Of a stretch of 64,000 nt of DNA, positions 1-11,897 are shown piece by piece; within the stretch, counting starts at the first letter, position 1, and each line of letters starts with the position of its first letter. This stretch comes from Theobroma cacao (Eukaryota > Streptophyta > Magnoliopsida > Malvales > Malvaceae). The stretch spans positions 7,522,986 to 7,586,985 of the forward strand of contig NC_030858.1 of NCBI RefSeq assembly GCF_000208745.1. Direction: 5' to 3'. The notes beneath the pieces were generated by a model, which searched no databases, was not told the DNA's origin, and saw nothing but the letters and a program-made list of their open reading frames with translations. The position numbers were made by a program, and so were the translations under genes.

Positions 1-746
1 TGCTATGAACGTCATATTGAAGTCAGATTCCTTGTGGAATAGTGATATTTTGAGCTGGAATTCTGATGTCCTCAGCACTTACGTTTTCAAATACATTTAC
101 TTACGTTTTCAAATACATCTTTTTCTCATTTTTGTACAGGCAAGCATTTGTTATACGTAAGCCGCCAAAATCGTGCGTCGATTGTCGATTCCTTGCATAG
201 CCGAATCACATATATTGTTAGTCAATTTCTTTAACTTTAACTTAACCCTCCCTTTCCCTTCCGCGTTGACTAATTTCAACTTTCTTATTACTAATTGAGA
301 TCTTTCTTATTACTGCATTGGGTTCGGCTCATTCCCATTAAATCCTCAAATTCCTTAAAAAAGAAAATTATGAAAAATAACTCTCTTTATAAGCTTAATT
401 CAAAAATATCTTTTATTATAATTTTTATTATTTTTGGTTAATTTTTTACATGATTTGACAATAATATCCTTTAAACAATTTCAAACAAATTAAAATGATT
501 TTGATTCTCTCTATCTCGAAATCCAGATAAAAATTTTAAAATTAAATTTATCTTTCTTATCAAATACTGTCTATCTCGCCATCCCAAAGAACAAAAATGA
601 TATCAAAGTATGTATTTTAGATTATTTGGTTTATTGGTTTATTCATAAAACTTTAAAATTGAGAAGTTGAAATTGATTAAACATATCTATAAATTCGAAC
701 ACTATATGATTTTGACAACTTAAACTTAACTACGAGCATGTAAATC
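1..746. other. AT-rich intergenic DNA, no gene seen
   Basis: No open frame with recognisable protein similarity and no RNA gene was seen here. The DNA is AT-rich, with homopolymer runs around 350-600. A short direct repeat of a sequence like acttacgttttcaaatacat occurs twice near 78-120. Confidence 0.5.
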
Positions 747-1122
747 AATTAGTTATTAGGTATTGCATTATTGGTTTTTAAGCATTGTGTCACTGATTTT
801 TAGATATTATGAGACTGAATTTTAAATATTGTGTGACTTAATTATTGCGTCTCTAATTTTTAGACATTGTGTGAATGGATTTAAACATTACGTGATTGGT
901 TTTTAGGTATTTCATAACTTTTTTTTAAACAATACCTAAGTCACACAATGCCTTACTAACCAGTCAAGCAATACCTAAAAATAGGTTACGCAATGCCTAA
1001 CAATTAGTAATGTAATGCTTAAAAACTAGTCACAAGTCATGTAATATCCAAAAATTAATAATGCAATGTCTAAATACTAGCCACGTAATACTTAAAAATC
1101 AGTTATGCAATACTTAAAAACC
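747..1122. repeat. Opposed arrays of ~22-bp repeats (potential long hairpin)
   Basis: The left half (about 747-919) holds some eight degenerate copies of a 22-23 bp unit close to tggtttttaagcattgtgtg. The right half (about 928-1122) holds about nine copies of the same unit in reverse complement, such as gcaatacttaaaaaccac. A short T-rich stretch near 915-925 separates the arms. The arms face each other, so a transcript could fold into an imperfect hairpin of roughly 170-190 bp per arm. The copies have diverged by several bases each. No coding sequence overlaps. It may be a fold-back transposon or an inverted duplication of a small tandem array. Confidence 0.75.
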
Positions 1123-1242
1123 ACTAAAATTACTGAATTCTATTTAATAAAATCAATAACTTCAAACAATACACTGTATTCTATTTAACAACATAATTAA
1201 CGAATATGCTTACTTAGCAAAAAATACTCAAAATACTCAAAA

Positions 1243-2050
1243 GTTTTTTTTCATGTATCAAAAACTACTCCCAAATTCTTAAAAATGTTCAAAACTTTTA
1301 AAGTGGTGTTTGATACTTTACAATGCAATGTGATTGTAGGAAAAATAATATTACAGTGTTTGATATAAAAGTAAAATAATAATCAAAATGCATGGAGGTA
1401 ACATTGCAACGTTTGGTTTACAAGTATTTTATTGAAAATGTAATGTTAATTTTCAAAATTATTCATATTTATTAAAATGCAATTTTAATACACTTGTATT
1501 TTTTATTATTAATTTTTATATAATATCATCTCTTAAATATATTTTTAATGTCATGTATTTTATTTTCAATTCTTGTTATAATCTTATATATTTTATTTTT
1601 ATTTCTTTAATATATTTTTTATATTATATATTTTATTTTAATTATTTTACCTATATTATATAAATTTTAATTTCTTATATTTTATTTATTTTAATTTTTA
1701 ATTCTTATATTATATATTTATTTTAATATTTTTTATTTTAAATATAACATTACAAAATATTTTTAATAAAATAATAAAGTTGAAGAGTAAAAATGTTTTT
1801 AATAACATTCCAGAATGCAATATAATGTGATCGCATTGGTTTTTAACTGCAATCAAGTTACATACCTTAACTATAATATGATTGAATTACAATCTTTTAT
1901 TATAGTAGTTTATTGTAAAATAAACACTATAATATAATTTAATTGAACACATTATAAGAAATGTGTTATTACTTCTCTTATACCCAACGTTACCTAAAGA
2001 TTTTTTTTTTGTGTATCAAAAATTATTTTAAAATGTTTAAAGGTTTTTCT
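1243..2050. repeat. Direct repeats flanking MITE copy 1
   Basis: About 55 bp before the MITE (1243-1297, containing tttcatgtatcaaaaact and aaaaatgttcaaaac) resembles about 50 bp just after it (1998-2050, containing tttgtgtatcaaaaatta and aaaatgtttaaagg). The MITE therefore sits between two diverged direct copies. Either a larger element carries it inside, or a local duplication took place. Confidence 0.5.
1299..1999. mobile_element. hAT-like MITE, copy 1
   Basis: This AT-rich ~700-bp non-coding element is clearly related along its length to the one at 12674-13293. Shared landmarks include tgatactttacaatgcaatg near the left end, a central run of 'ttttattttaattt' type blocks, and taatataatttaattgaaca-like sequence near the right end. 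The right end, reversed, begins ctttaggtaacgttgggtat and matches the left ends of both copies as an imperfect terminal inverted repeat of about 18 bp. It encodes no protein. The hAT assignment rests on the 8-bp target duplication of copy 2. Confidence 0.6.
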
Positions 2051-3540
2051 TTCCAATAAAACAAACTTTAGAGATAATGATATAACAAGGAAAACTCAAA
2101 AGATATGAGGCAGTTTGAAGCGCGAATCTAAATATATGAATTAATTTAATTAAAAATAATTTTATTTAAATTAATTTTTTTAATTAAAAATAATTAAAAT
2201 TATATAACAAACTATTTTCAAAAAACACCTTTATCGGTATTTTGGAGAAGAACCATTTTTGGAATCGTGGATCACGATGATGTTCATTGTTCAGTGTACG
2301 TGGCGGGTGCACAAAATTTCTTGGGAAGATGCCCTCTGACCCGGAGGTTTATCATGGGTTGTTCTTGATTCAGAAAAAGAAAAAAAAGAACATATTGCAA
2401 TTTCTAGAAAAGTGAGATGACAGGTCTAAGGATGAAGATTACATCAGAAATGTTGGCTGCTGCTGGTGATCATTCGGTCTGAAGCTCATTCAGGTTCTGT
2501 CAACCTACAGATGAGATCCCACCTGCACAAACGACAAGAAATGCCAAATGGCCAATGTCACACAAGGGCCTAATAACCAGTTACTGAGTTATTAGTAAAT
2601 TGGAAGAAGAATTGAAACTTAATACGTCCTTCCACTTGGCAATGCCTGTACGTACGGATTTAATTCTTCTTACTAATCATCACAAATTCGAAAGAATGGA
2701 AACATGACAGAAATAAGAAAACAACCTGAAGTGACAACGAAAGTGGATTAGGATTCTATGAAGATCATCACTCTCTCCTCACCTTGACAGATGGGAAAAT
2801 TCAAGAGCCCGGGATTTTGAGTGATGGGATGCATGCTGATATTTGCGTGCTGTGGAGACTAGTTTGTCCGTTATGTGGCAAAGTTAAGTTGTTTCCAGAA
2901 GAAGCATACGCTCAATTATTGCAGGTAATGAACAAAACGACATTGTCTCGTGTTTGTTCTATCTTCTCTACTGGCTCCAACTCTTCCCCAACGTCGCTGT
3001 ACTGAGAGTTATGGTTGCACAAGTATTGTTTTTACTCTCTTGTTTTTTGTTTCCAATATCCTTTTTGTTACTATGATTTTCTTTTCTTGTGGTAATGATC
3101 TCTGTAATTGCTCAACCCTAGGGAGGTCCGTTTTGCCTCTCTTCTTCCATAAGAAATAAAGGATTGCAGGTGGCAAACGTTAGGTGCCAGCTAGTTAACA
3201 AAAGATTAAAATCAAAGCCTACAAAGAACATTTCAACTGGAGAAATGTATATAGAATAGCTCATAAAAAAAATCTAAAACTGGAGAAACAAAATTAACCC
3301 AAATTTCTAAAGGCGTCAAGTATCAAATTTCAGGCTGGCACATTAGCCATTGCATGTTTAGTTAAAGGAATCTAAGGTTCCCAAATTGAGGAAGAACTCA
3401 GATTAGTAGCAATATCACAATTTAATAAGTAAATTTAACATGAAAAGGTCCACTAGTTTAGAAAGACCACTAAGAAAAATTATGTGTTGGCATTTAATAC
3501 AACAAAATCTAGCTCAACAACAATTTCAACCCTTTAGACC
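2051..3540. other. Intergenic DNA downstream of TOC90
   Basis: There is no convincing gene. A plus-strand frame at 2784-2923 contains a CPLCGK motif and ends at a good donor-like site (ttgcag/gtaatg), but it matches no family I know and has no partner exon. Less AT-rich sequence from 2230 to 3170 hints at a decayed or non-coding transcript. Confidence 0.35.
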
Positions 3541-3914
3541 AAAACAAATAAAAAGGAAGAATTTTGGTCACCCTATTGCAACTATTTAGCGTTTTCCCAT
3601 GAATCACAAAAATTTTTATCTCCGGTGATTCCCTGTACAATTATTGCCTCGATTGACACTAGCCTCTGCTGCCAAGCCTGGCAGCTCAACTGGGTACACA
3701 AATGCTATGGACTCCTCAAGGTAGCGGAGAGACCGAAGTCAACACATGGTCTTTCTCCCATATTTCTGAATTAAGGCATTCAACAAAGTGAGACTATATC
3801 CGGAATGACCTCAAAAAATCCTGCATACTATATCATCTGTTTGGATGGAAAGACTATTCCAGATATAAACTGCTTTCTTGACCAGGCTCTCTCTCAACAA
3901 GGAAAATCTAGTGC

Positions 3915-6900
3915 TTAACCACCCTCTAGTGCTTCAATGTCTCTATTTTCCTTTCTACGCCAAAGGGCCCTAAAAATTGAAAAGACAGCAACCAATGCAA
4001 TCTCAACATGCTCAGAGCTAGCCATCTTCACACAAACTTGCCCCATTTTCTGGCTATTTATGTTGCCACTGACAGACAGCCTCATGCCTCGCATTGGCCT
4101 GAACTCAGACTGGAAACCACCACCAAGTACTGTCTCTTTATTAAAGGAGAGAGCTGTCATAGTGAGGCTAACACTGTCATTTCTCACAGGGTAGTCCCTC
4201 CCTCTAAAGGTAGCTTCAAAACTCCCACCATATGCCACTTGTCCAGAACCCTCCATTCTTCCAGCATTCAAAACAAACTTCATTCTCTTCCCCACCAATA
4301 TGGCATCCTCAAGCTTAGCACCAACATAATATTTGTTCCCAAATGATGTGAAAGAAACACCACAATCAGTGACATTGTGCTTGAGGCTCCTCAGCTTTGC
4401 ATTGCTTTGAACAGTATACATCAGATCTTTACCAGTAGACTGAAGATCAAGTCCTACAGAATAAGTAGGCCCCACAGGATCTACATATGCAGCAGCACAT
4501 TCAGATTGAATACTGAAATCATGCTTGTCCTTACTCATCTGTCCTGTAATTGAAGCAAAAACATTCTTCTTCACTTCCAAAGCTGTCTCCAAGTTTATAC
4601 CATCAAAACCAACATCATGATCCCATCCATGGGGATCAAGAACAGGTCTCGCAAGCCATTGGTCATTTGTGACAAGACAGCGATATCTGTGTACTGGGCA
4701 ATCTGAGTCAAAACTTGGAGGGACTGCCATATCTGGTAATGGTACAGCCTCTGGAGATACCTTGTCATTAGCATCATCATCACCTGCAAAGCTTTTCTCT
4801 TTGGAGAGCTTGCTCTCCTTCTGTCTTAGGTTCTCTTCCTTCAACTGTTTTTTCAAATAAAGAGTCTCTCTGTATTCCAGTTCATCAAGATAGGCTCTTT
4901 TCTGTGATTTAGTCAATTTTTTAAATTGAGACTTTGTCAGGATTCGAATTGAAGGCAATTTATCGTACTCCTCTTCTTCTTCCACATCCGAGAGCAGAAT
5001 CTCATCAACTTTGATTTCTGGTTCAGCTGGATGTGAGACTGACCGATGACGTAGAAAAGATGAGAGAAGATGAGGCAGAGAAGGCAACCGGCTGTTACTT
5101 AATGGTCCTAGTTCAATGCTGTCTTGAAATTCCAAGAGGCTGTTGGCATCACCAAGAACCTTGGTACATATGCATAATAACAAGAATTGGGATTTCCAAA
5201 CCTGTCCATTTGGAAGTATATTTTGCCCCATGATATTTCTTTTGCACTGAGGGTCATTCTCCACTAAAAGTACAGGGTTCTCAAGCCTTGAATCAGACAC
5301 TGCCTGGTGTATATATTGCTGCACCAAATCTGTGCAATGGTTCACATATGATTCATAACTGACAGGATACCCATTGGGATCTTCGGGAAGAGTAGGAGAA
5401 GAATGTGTCATGACAAGGATGGTGTTAAACCAAATGGCACTACCAAAAACTTTGGTCATAAGCTTCAAAAGGGGGAAATCACTATAACCCATGTTGATGA
5501 GGTCAAGCCGCTCAAAATATAGAACAACGTCTGGAGGGGATCTTCTAATGTATCTCTTCACGGATAGCATAACCTTCCTATTTCTTCTCACATTACTTGT
5601 AGATGAAGGTAAAAAACCTGGGGTATCAATGAATGTTATCTTAATCCCATTAACAGTTCCCACAACCTCTCTAATGCAATCAGTGGCAGGATGAAACGCA
5701 TTGGTCTCAGTTTTTGGTTGATCAAAGATAGAATTTATGGTTGCACTCTTGCCAACGCCTGTTTTGCCAAGGACAAGTATTTTAATAGAGAAATCTAATT
5801 CTGGCAGCCCAGATGCCTCCTGTTCTCTTGCAATTCCTTTAGCTCTTTCATTTCTTAAGTTCACTCTTTTCAAATCTGATTCCCCTGCTCGTATCAAAGT
5901 TGCTAGGTGCATCCTATATAAAACTTTGGCCACCAGAAGATTGTCATGAAATTGCCCCAACCGTTGGAGAAGACGCAAGAATTTTATCTGGAGATCTTCA
6001 ACTTTTGCCAATGGATCCATCTTTTTTCTATAAGGACTGTCATCTAACAGATTAGAATCTTCAACTAGGATTTGCTGCTGCGAAGTATAAGGGTCATTAT
6101 CATGAATACAACCAGACGAGCATGATGTATCAGGACGCACTGACAATGCCACCGAACTGGTGGTGTGAGATGAACCTAATGAAAAACAAGACAATATGCC
6201 CAATCAGTTACAGAATTTATATAATCTACTGTGGCCATATTTTAATCAACATGAACCAACTTTAGAATAATAACTGGTTAAAAGACAAACTTAATGAGAG
6301 ATCCATGGTACACCTCTAGTCATAGAGGTTGTCAATTTCCACATCAAAAGATTACCCAAAGCATTATAAATTAAGTTTTAATAAAGAGTTGATCTAAGCA
6401 GAGAAACTCCAAACTATCAATCTGCCTAGTAGTCTGTAAAATAGCTATATCATATCACATTTTTGTTTTTGTCCCTTTTTTTTTTAATTTTAGTTTGCCA
6501 ATTTCAGTGAAGATAACAAAGCTTCCTTTTCCTTTTTATTCTTTGTCTCTATGTTACATTTATTTCAATATGCTTCTGATTTCGTTAATTTACTAGTTCT
6601 TGTTTTTCAGCAAACTGCTAAATGTCAATAAGACAGCTACTAGTAAGCAACTTTCTGTCTAGATAAGATCACTCTATCAAGTACTAAGTTCAAGTATTTA
6701 GTAATTTACTTTAGAGTTTAGTCAATCCCTTGAAACTAGCATATATGCCATAGTGCTTATATCACAAAACTATGTATACCCACTTTCCCAAATTTTACTT
6801 CATGAAATTTGGTGTATGAAAAAAGTCTTTTGACTACGAGGATCAAAGTTACTAAGCATACATTGAAAAAGGGAGAAGCTGATACCTTGATGATCATATT

Positions 6901-7018
6901 GTTCCTCTCGAGACGAAGGAGCCTCGGGAAAGAAACCACCACTGCCGGACAGTGGTCTAGACGAGTCCAAAGACTTGGATAGTATTTGAGTGAAAACCCA
7001 GTCTCTAATTCCCTTCAT
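3915..7018 (-). CDS. TOC90: Translocase of chloroplast 90 (TOC159-family GTPase receptor)
   Basis: TOC90 is the small TOC159-family member: a GTP-binding receptor in the chloroplast outer envelope that helps recognise and import precursor proteins with the TOC75/TOC34 core. Two coding exons, 7018-6886 and 6175-3915, join in phase 1 to give 797 residues. The N-terminus MKGIRDWVF and the SSRPLSGSGGFF stretch are typical of TOC90. The P-loop GKTGVGKS lies near residues 181-188 and the DTPG switch near 230. An acidic and basic region (about 440-520) links the G domain to the C-terminal ~280-residue membrane-anchor M domain. The long acidic A domain of TOC159 and TOC132 is absent, as expected. An acceptor-like ttttcag-type site just before the ATG (7025-7024) and a donor near 7296 suggest a 5'-UTR intron. 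The start was chosen by homology; the long ORF's own first Met lies in the intron. Confidence 0.95.
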
Positions 7019-7600
7019 CCTTCCTGAAATTTAACCAAAAAGGGCTCAGCTGATCGCTTATGCCTCATGCTAATACAATTCTTTCAAGCTGGTAATGGTA
7101 TGAAAAATCCTCACCATAAATCATAAGCTTAAATCAATATATCAATAACTCGAGTATATTTATATTAGCAAAAATTAAGGAATAAATTCAATTGGTATAA
7201 AAATGAGAGCATCAACAAGAAATAAAATAACCATTCAATCACAGCAACAAAGTCTCACAGAAATGTAAAAAAAAAAAGCAAGGTAACTTCATACCTTAAA
7301 TAAACCCAATTGAACCTTAATAAATCCAAATAAAACAAAATCTCCCGCTAGCATGAAATGGAAAAGCAAGTAATTCGGATTGGCAGGGGCAGCTCCGAGA
7401 TGGTGGTATCGGGCTTAAATCATTCCAATTTATCTTTTTCCTTCTAAAATTAAAATAAAAAGTTTTTCTCTAAAAACGAGAAGAGAAAAGAAAGAAGAGG
7501 CTGAGGAGGAACAAAAATCAGATAAGACAGACGGAGATGGAAGATTTGCCACTTTTTTGTTTCTTTCTTCTATCGATGCTCTGTCAATCTCATGTTTCTC
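7019..7600 (-). other. Probable 5' UTR, 5'-UTR intron and promoter of TOC90
   Basis: Reading on the minus strand, a donor-like AAG/GTATGA lies near 7296 and an acceptor-like ATTTCAG ends at 7024, six bases before the start codon. A non-coding first exon between roughly 7600 and 7297 is therefore likely. This is inferred from splice signals alone; no transcript was available. Confidence 0.45.
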
Positions 7601-8820
7601 GCCAAGTTTCGCCCTAGGCCCGCTTCCCCCTCAAAAAAATATTTTTTTTTTCTGGTTTGGGGCGTTTTTGCTAATCGAGTACGACCGGGACTACCGTGGT
7701 CCACGAGACTGACTTTGCGATAGGTGTAGGTTGATCATTAAATTGACACGTTGTTCACGTGGATGGAGGTGGATTTTTTAAAAGAAAATTAAATATGCAA
7801 ATAAATTTTAAATTATATAAAAGAAATTAATCTAATTTTATTTTTTTATTACATTCAAATAAATTTTTAAAGTTTTATTTTTATAAAATAAATCATTTTC
7901 ACTACTGTCAACTAATTTTTGTTAATTAATGGTACAATTAGTAATTTTTTATATTAGATTATTTATTATGTGGCATGTTGATATGTTATTACGATGGTGT
8001 CAATGTCACATTACAGATAATATGATATCAAAAATTATTGACTTAGAATTAGGGTTTTTCCTTTTCAAATATCTAAAAATTATTATTAAGGATTTAAAAT
8101 AAAAAATTTTAAAAAAATCTAATTGTTTCCAAACTAATTACTATATTGTTAATTGAAGCTACATTTCCTAACAACAAAAACCCTAATTCAACTTTTTCAA
8201 TTCAATTAAAGCCATTGTTGTTCGACTGAAAATTAATGTAAAGAAATCTAGAAAACTTAAAAACGATTTGAGAAGAGGAAGAGAAAAAGGTATAACACAC
8301 AAAATTTATAATACTAAAACTAGTAAAGATATATAATGTTGTTCTACAATGAAAGAAAGTTAGATAAGAAGAGAACATTCTAATTATAAGATACATTGAG
8401 TTTAGGAAATGTTGAAGAAATTGAAATTTTTTTTTTACATAATTTTATAAATTAATGTATTTATATATTTTATTTTACATAATTAGTTTGTATGTAATTT
8501 TCAAATGTTTATTTATTTATTGTACATTTTATGGTTATTTATTTAATTATTTATATATTAATTTATATAATTATATATGCTTTTATTATTTATTATTTAT
8601 TATAATATTGAAACTACTTATTATTTATATAGTCAATTATATATAGTCATCTATTAATATTTTAAAGGAAAGAGAAAAAGGAAATACGAAAGAAAAGTAA
8701 AGAAGTGTGGCATTTGTGTATTGTGTAAGGATATGTTTGTCACTAAACTATAATATAGAGGACAAAAAAAAAACAAAATTGAAAAAAAAAATAAAGAAGA
8801 AGTGAAATTAGGTCATTAAG
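7601..8820. other. AT-rich intergenic DNA
   Basis: No gene or RNA was recognised. Short open frames at 8202-8396 and 8455-8646 come from extreme AT bias (runs of ttatttat type) and have no family resemblance. Confidence 0.5.
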
Positions 8821-8841
8821 CGGAAGACCCATCCACCCGTA

Positions 8842-8942
8842 GTGCGATTGGACACTCCACGGTAGGTACGAGCCAATCGTGCCACACCAAGCTTTGCCAG
8901 CATGGTGTTGGCACGATTGGCCCCAAAGGGTGCCAATCGCAC
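8842..8942. repeat. Nested inverted repeat built on a gcacgattgg motif
   Basis: Four copies of a ~10-bp motif alternate in orientation: gtgcgattgg (8842-8851), ccaatcgtgc (8873-8882), gcacgattgg (8911-8920) and ccaatcgcac (8933-8942). The inner pair extends to ccaatcgtgccacacca (8873-8889) against tggtgttggcacgattgg (8903-8920), a 17-bp inverted repeat with one inserted T and a 13-base loop. The block is more GC-rich than its surroundings. Function unknown; possibly part of a transposon terminus. Confidence 0.7.
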
Positions 8943-8959
8943 CACAATGAACGCGTCAA

Positions 8960-10130
8960 ACGAGGCTTAAGCTCGATTGTTTTTTGATAATTAAGTTATT
9001 TTCTAAATTAATTTGAGTTTTTAGTTTAGTTTTAATTTAAATAATTGGGATTTGTTTCATTGATACATGTGTAATTATTTTGAATAGGACTGAATCATGT
9101 TATCAACTTATCATCATCTTTAGTTTATAATTTTAGTTATTATTAGCATTTTTTTTACTTTTTTTCTCTCTTTGGCTAAAAGATTAGCAACATTTTGAGT
9201 TTTTAAAAATGCAATTCTTTTTATTTTAAAGTAATTTTTTGAGTGAGGTGTATGATGATGAGCTTATAGTGTCAAAACTACACGAAACAAAATATGGAAA
9301 TAGACGTATATGATTTTGTTATGAATTAAATTAAATTTAAATGTATCCAAAAATAGGTGTACTAATTTTTCAATTAATAATCCCAGATTTTATTTTTCTC
9401 CCTTAATTATTTTGGTTAAAGCGAAGGACGACTATATTTTTGAATTTTGACTCAAATCACATTTTAAAACTTTTGATGTATTTATGTCTAACTTGCTGAT
9501 ATAATTTCATGAAAAAAAGGAATCCAATAAAAATATTTTTAAAGACAGTAGTAATATTCCTTTTCTCCTTTCAACTTTCAAGTTCAAACTACTGGAACAG
9601 AACTACTCAAATTGGATCTCTTCCCCGTTGTGTGCATGCGACCATTCCTCTTGTCTTTATATTAACTTGCACAATTTATGAGTCTTCTTTTTCTTACGGC
9701 AAGGCTTTCATCTGTTGGCTTTCCCACAATTTGCAAGTATTCTTTCTCTTAAGACAAGGGATTGATTTGTTGGCTTTCCCTAGTTGCAGAAAATTTTTGT
9801 TGTGTTGTGTTGTGTTGTATCCCCTAGGATCTGGAAACCTTCAATTTACTATTGTCCGGGATTGAAGAATTTGGTTCTGGCATAAACGTCGAAGAGTACT
9901 TATTGGTTTATTTGGGACAGATTTATTTTAGTATGGACTTGGATCCTTCAGGTGAAGAAAGCCGAAAGACATCACTGAAAATTAGTTCTGGAAAACTTTG
10001 TTGCAATACATTGATTGTTTCCATTGGAGCATGCCCTAATCTAAAATGTCAAAGATTAAAACGTATATATTTTGGTTTAAAGGAATTTATAGAAAAAGAA
10101 AAAAATTCTTAACAAAGTTTTTAAAACAAA
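8960..10130. other. Intergenic DNA with a diverged ~56-bp tandem duplication
   Basis: No gene was recognised. Around 9680-9795 a sequence with the core tgttggctttccc occurs twice in tandem with divergence, followed by a ttgtg microsatellite near 9799-9819. Open frames at 9509-9865 and 9852-10112 match no family I recognise and have poor coding character. Confidence 0.4.
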
Positions 10131-10139
10131 AATAAAAAC

Positions 10140-11727
10140 AATCTTATTCAACTTGGCTATCCTGCATCAAATAGAGGCCTGAAAATACCCTAACAACTCC
10201 AATTACTTTCCATGATGGATGGTCTTGAATAACATAGAATGTGTTAGTGAAGAAGAGGCATGAACTCTTTGTCTTGGTCTATTCACTCACTAATAAGAGA
10301 TTAAAGTTAAAACTGGGAATACATAAAACATTCTTGAGTATCAGTTGAGGTGTTATTCTAACTGTTCCTATGTGAATAACAGGATCTCTACCATTGTTTG
10401 GCAAATGAACAAAGTGATCATTGACTAGCTTAGCTAAAATGAATCTGACTAAATCTGTCTAAAGAATGACAAATGTGAATTGTAGCATCAAAGTCCATGA
10501 TCCAGTTGTCTTGTTTAATCACAAGGTTACTAACATGTTTAAAACTGTATGTTAAGTTATTTGGAGTATTGAAACATGGATGATTAGAGACAATACTTGC
10601 AAAAACAGAGTTAATCAAAGATGGTTTGTTTTTATGACTCTTTGGTGAAGAAACCTTACCATCATTGCAAGTGACCTCATTCTCACGCAAGAGTTCCATG
10701 AGCTTGTTAACCTGTTTTTTGATTGCTGAAAATTGGGACACAAAACTATTACCAGATGAATCATCTTCTTGTTTTGACTGTATTCCATCCAATTGACTGT
10801 CATTCAAGCTCATAACACTGTTTGCCACAACCTTTCCTTTCCTGAAGTTTGTCTTAGTCTTAGTAAACTGAAAATCTTTAGGAAACCTAGCCAACCTATA
10901 ACATTTCTCCTTGATGTGGCCCTTTTTGCCACAATGTGAACACAGTAGGTTTTTTCTAGCTTTCTTGCTTGTATCACTAACAGTCAACATAACTGATGAT
11001 TCTAAGGTAGGTTGTGTTTGAAGCATCAAACTCCTCAAAGTTTCCTCCCTTAAAACTAGGCTGTAAAGTTTATCTAAACTTAGTATAGGGTCTAGCAAAA
11101 TGATCTATGACCTTAGGAATTTGAAAACCATATCCTTCTGGTACTGGTTAATATATCTTTTGAAATAGTTTGCATTGTATTTTTCATATTCACAATGTGG
11201 TGGGGGTTTAAAACTTCTCAACTCTTCCCAAACTCCCTTAAGTTCTATAAAATAAGCATCAATAGTCCTTAAACCTTGTATTATGTTCCCCAACATGTAT
11301 TGGAGGTTACAAACTCTAGCGTCATCTAGTTGAGTAAAATTTTACTTGAGAGTATTCGAGATCTCTATTGTTGAATCTTATAAACTATTCTCAATGCTAT
11401 AGGTTGTGTGATGGATTCTAGAAACCATGCCACCAATAGGTTGTTACATCGAATCCAAGAAAGGTAAATAGGATCTGCAGTTTTAAGTTTTGGTATTGTA
11501 CCATTGATGAACCCTGTTAAGTTTTTAATTAACAATGCCAGTAAAAATGATCGATACCAAGCCATATAATTGTTTGTGGTCAATCTGGGGGTAATCACAA
11601 CTAATCTTGGGTGATTGGTGTGGTGTAAGCAATAAAGGAATTGTGAAACTGCAATTGGAGATATTTGTGATCTCGATTCAATGGAAGTTTGTGAGATTTG
11701 AGGTCTAGATTTAGTTGGCTCTGACAT
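10140..11727 (-). pseudogene. Degenerate Ty1/Copia gag-protease-pre-integrase fragment
   Basis: On the minus strand the order is: a Copia N-terminal gag region (11727-11365, with LHHTNHPRLVV and the NYMAWYRSFLLALLIKN block); a second gag piece (about 11296-11105); and a frame from 11098 with a CCHC zinc knuckle, CSHCGKKGHIKEKC. After the knuckle comes a decayed aspartic protease motif, where NWIMDFDATIHICHS replaces the usual W-x-x-DSGA-x-x-H pattern. The next stretch (about 10430-10280) reads HLPNNGRDPVIHIGTV and CIPSFNFNLL, then a stop, then pre-integrase-like sequence to about 10140. Integrase, reverse transcriptase and RNase H are missing. Several stops and frameshifts show it is dead. 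Confidence 0.85.
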
Positions 11728-11883
11728 GATTCACCAAAGAAGCAGAAGATCAAAATACAAAGAAAAAGAATGATTCAACTTACTGACAAGTTGAAGAAAG
11801 ATGAGTGATAAAGGCTATAACAAAGCAAACAGCCATTATGAAATGTTGTGATTTTCCCAAATCGACCTTTGCATGGTCTTTAA

Positions 11884-11897
11884 TGACTCTAATATCA
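11884..11897 (-). other. Primer-binding site of the Copia remnant
   Basis: Directly after the presumed LTR end, the minus strand reads TGATATTAGAGTCA. This matches the common Copia site TGGTATCAGAGCCA, complementary to initiator Met-tRNA, with three differences. All three are transitions, as expected from deamination of methylated cytosines in a silenced element. Confidence 0.65.

Noticed and set aside
747..1122. CRISPR-like array
   Set aside because: The repeats are degenerate, have no unique spacers and occur in both orientations in a plant nuclear sequence.
2784..3005. 73-residue frame with a CPLCGK motif and a donor-like site
   Set aside because: A single CxxC pair is not enough to call a zinc finger, and no partner exon or family match was seen. 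Left as intergenic.
9509..10112. Two overlapping plus-strand open frames (118 and 86 residues)
   Set aside because: Neither resembles a known family. The region contains a tandem duplication and a ttgtg microsatellite that prolong the frame by chance.
10221..10245. aacatagaatgtgttagtga as a second LTR edge, because it resembles 11911-11931
   Set aside because: The same stretch reads on the minus strand as Copia pre-integrase protein (FYVIQDHPSWKVIG), so the similarity to the LTR end is accidental.
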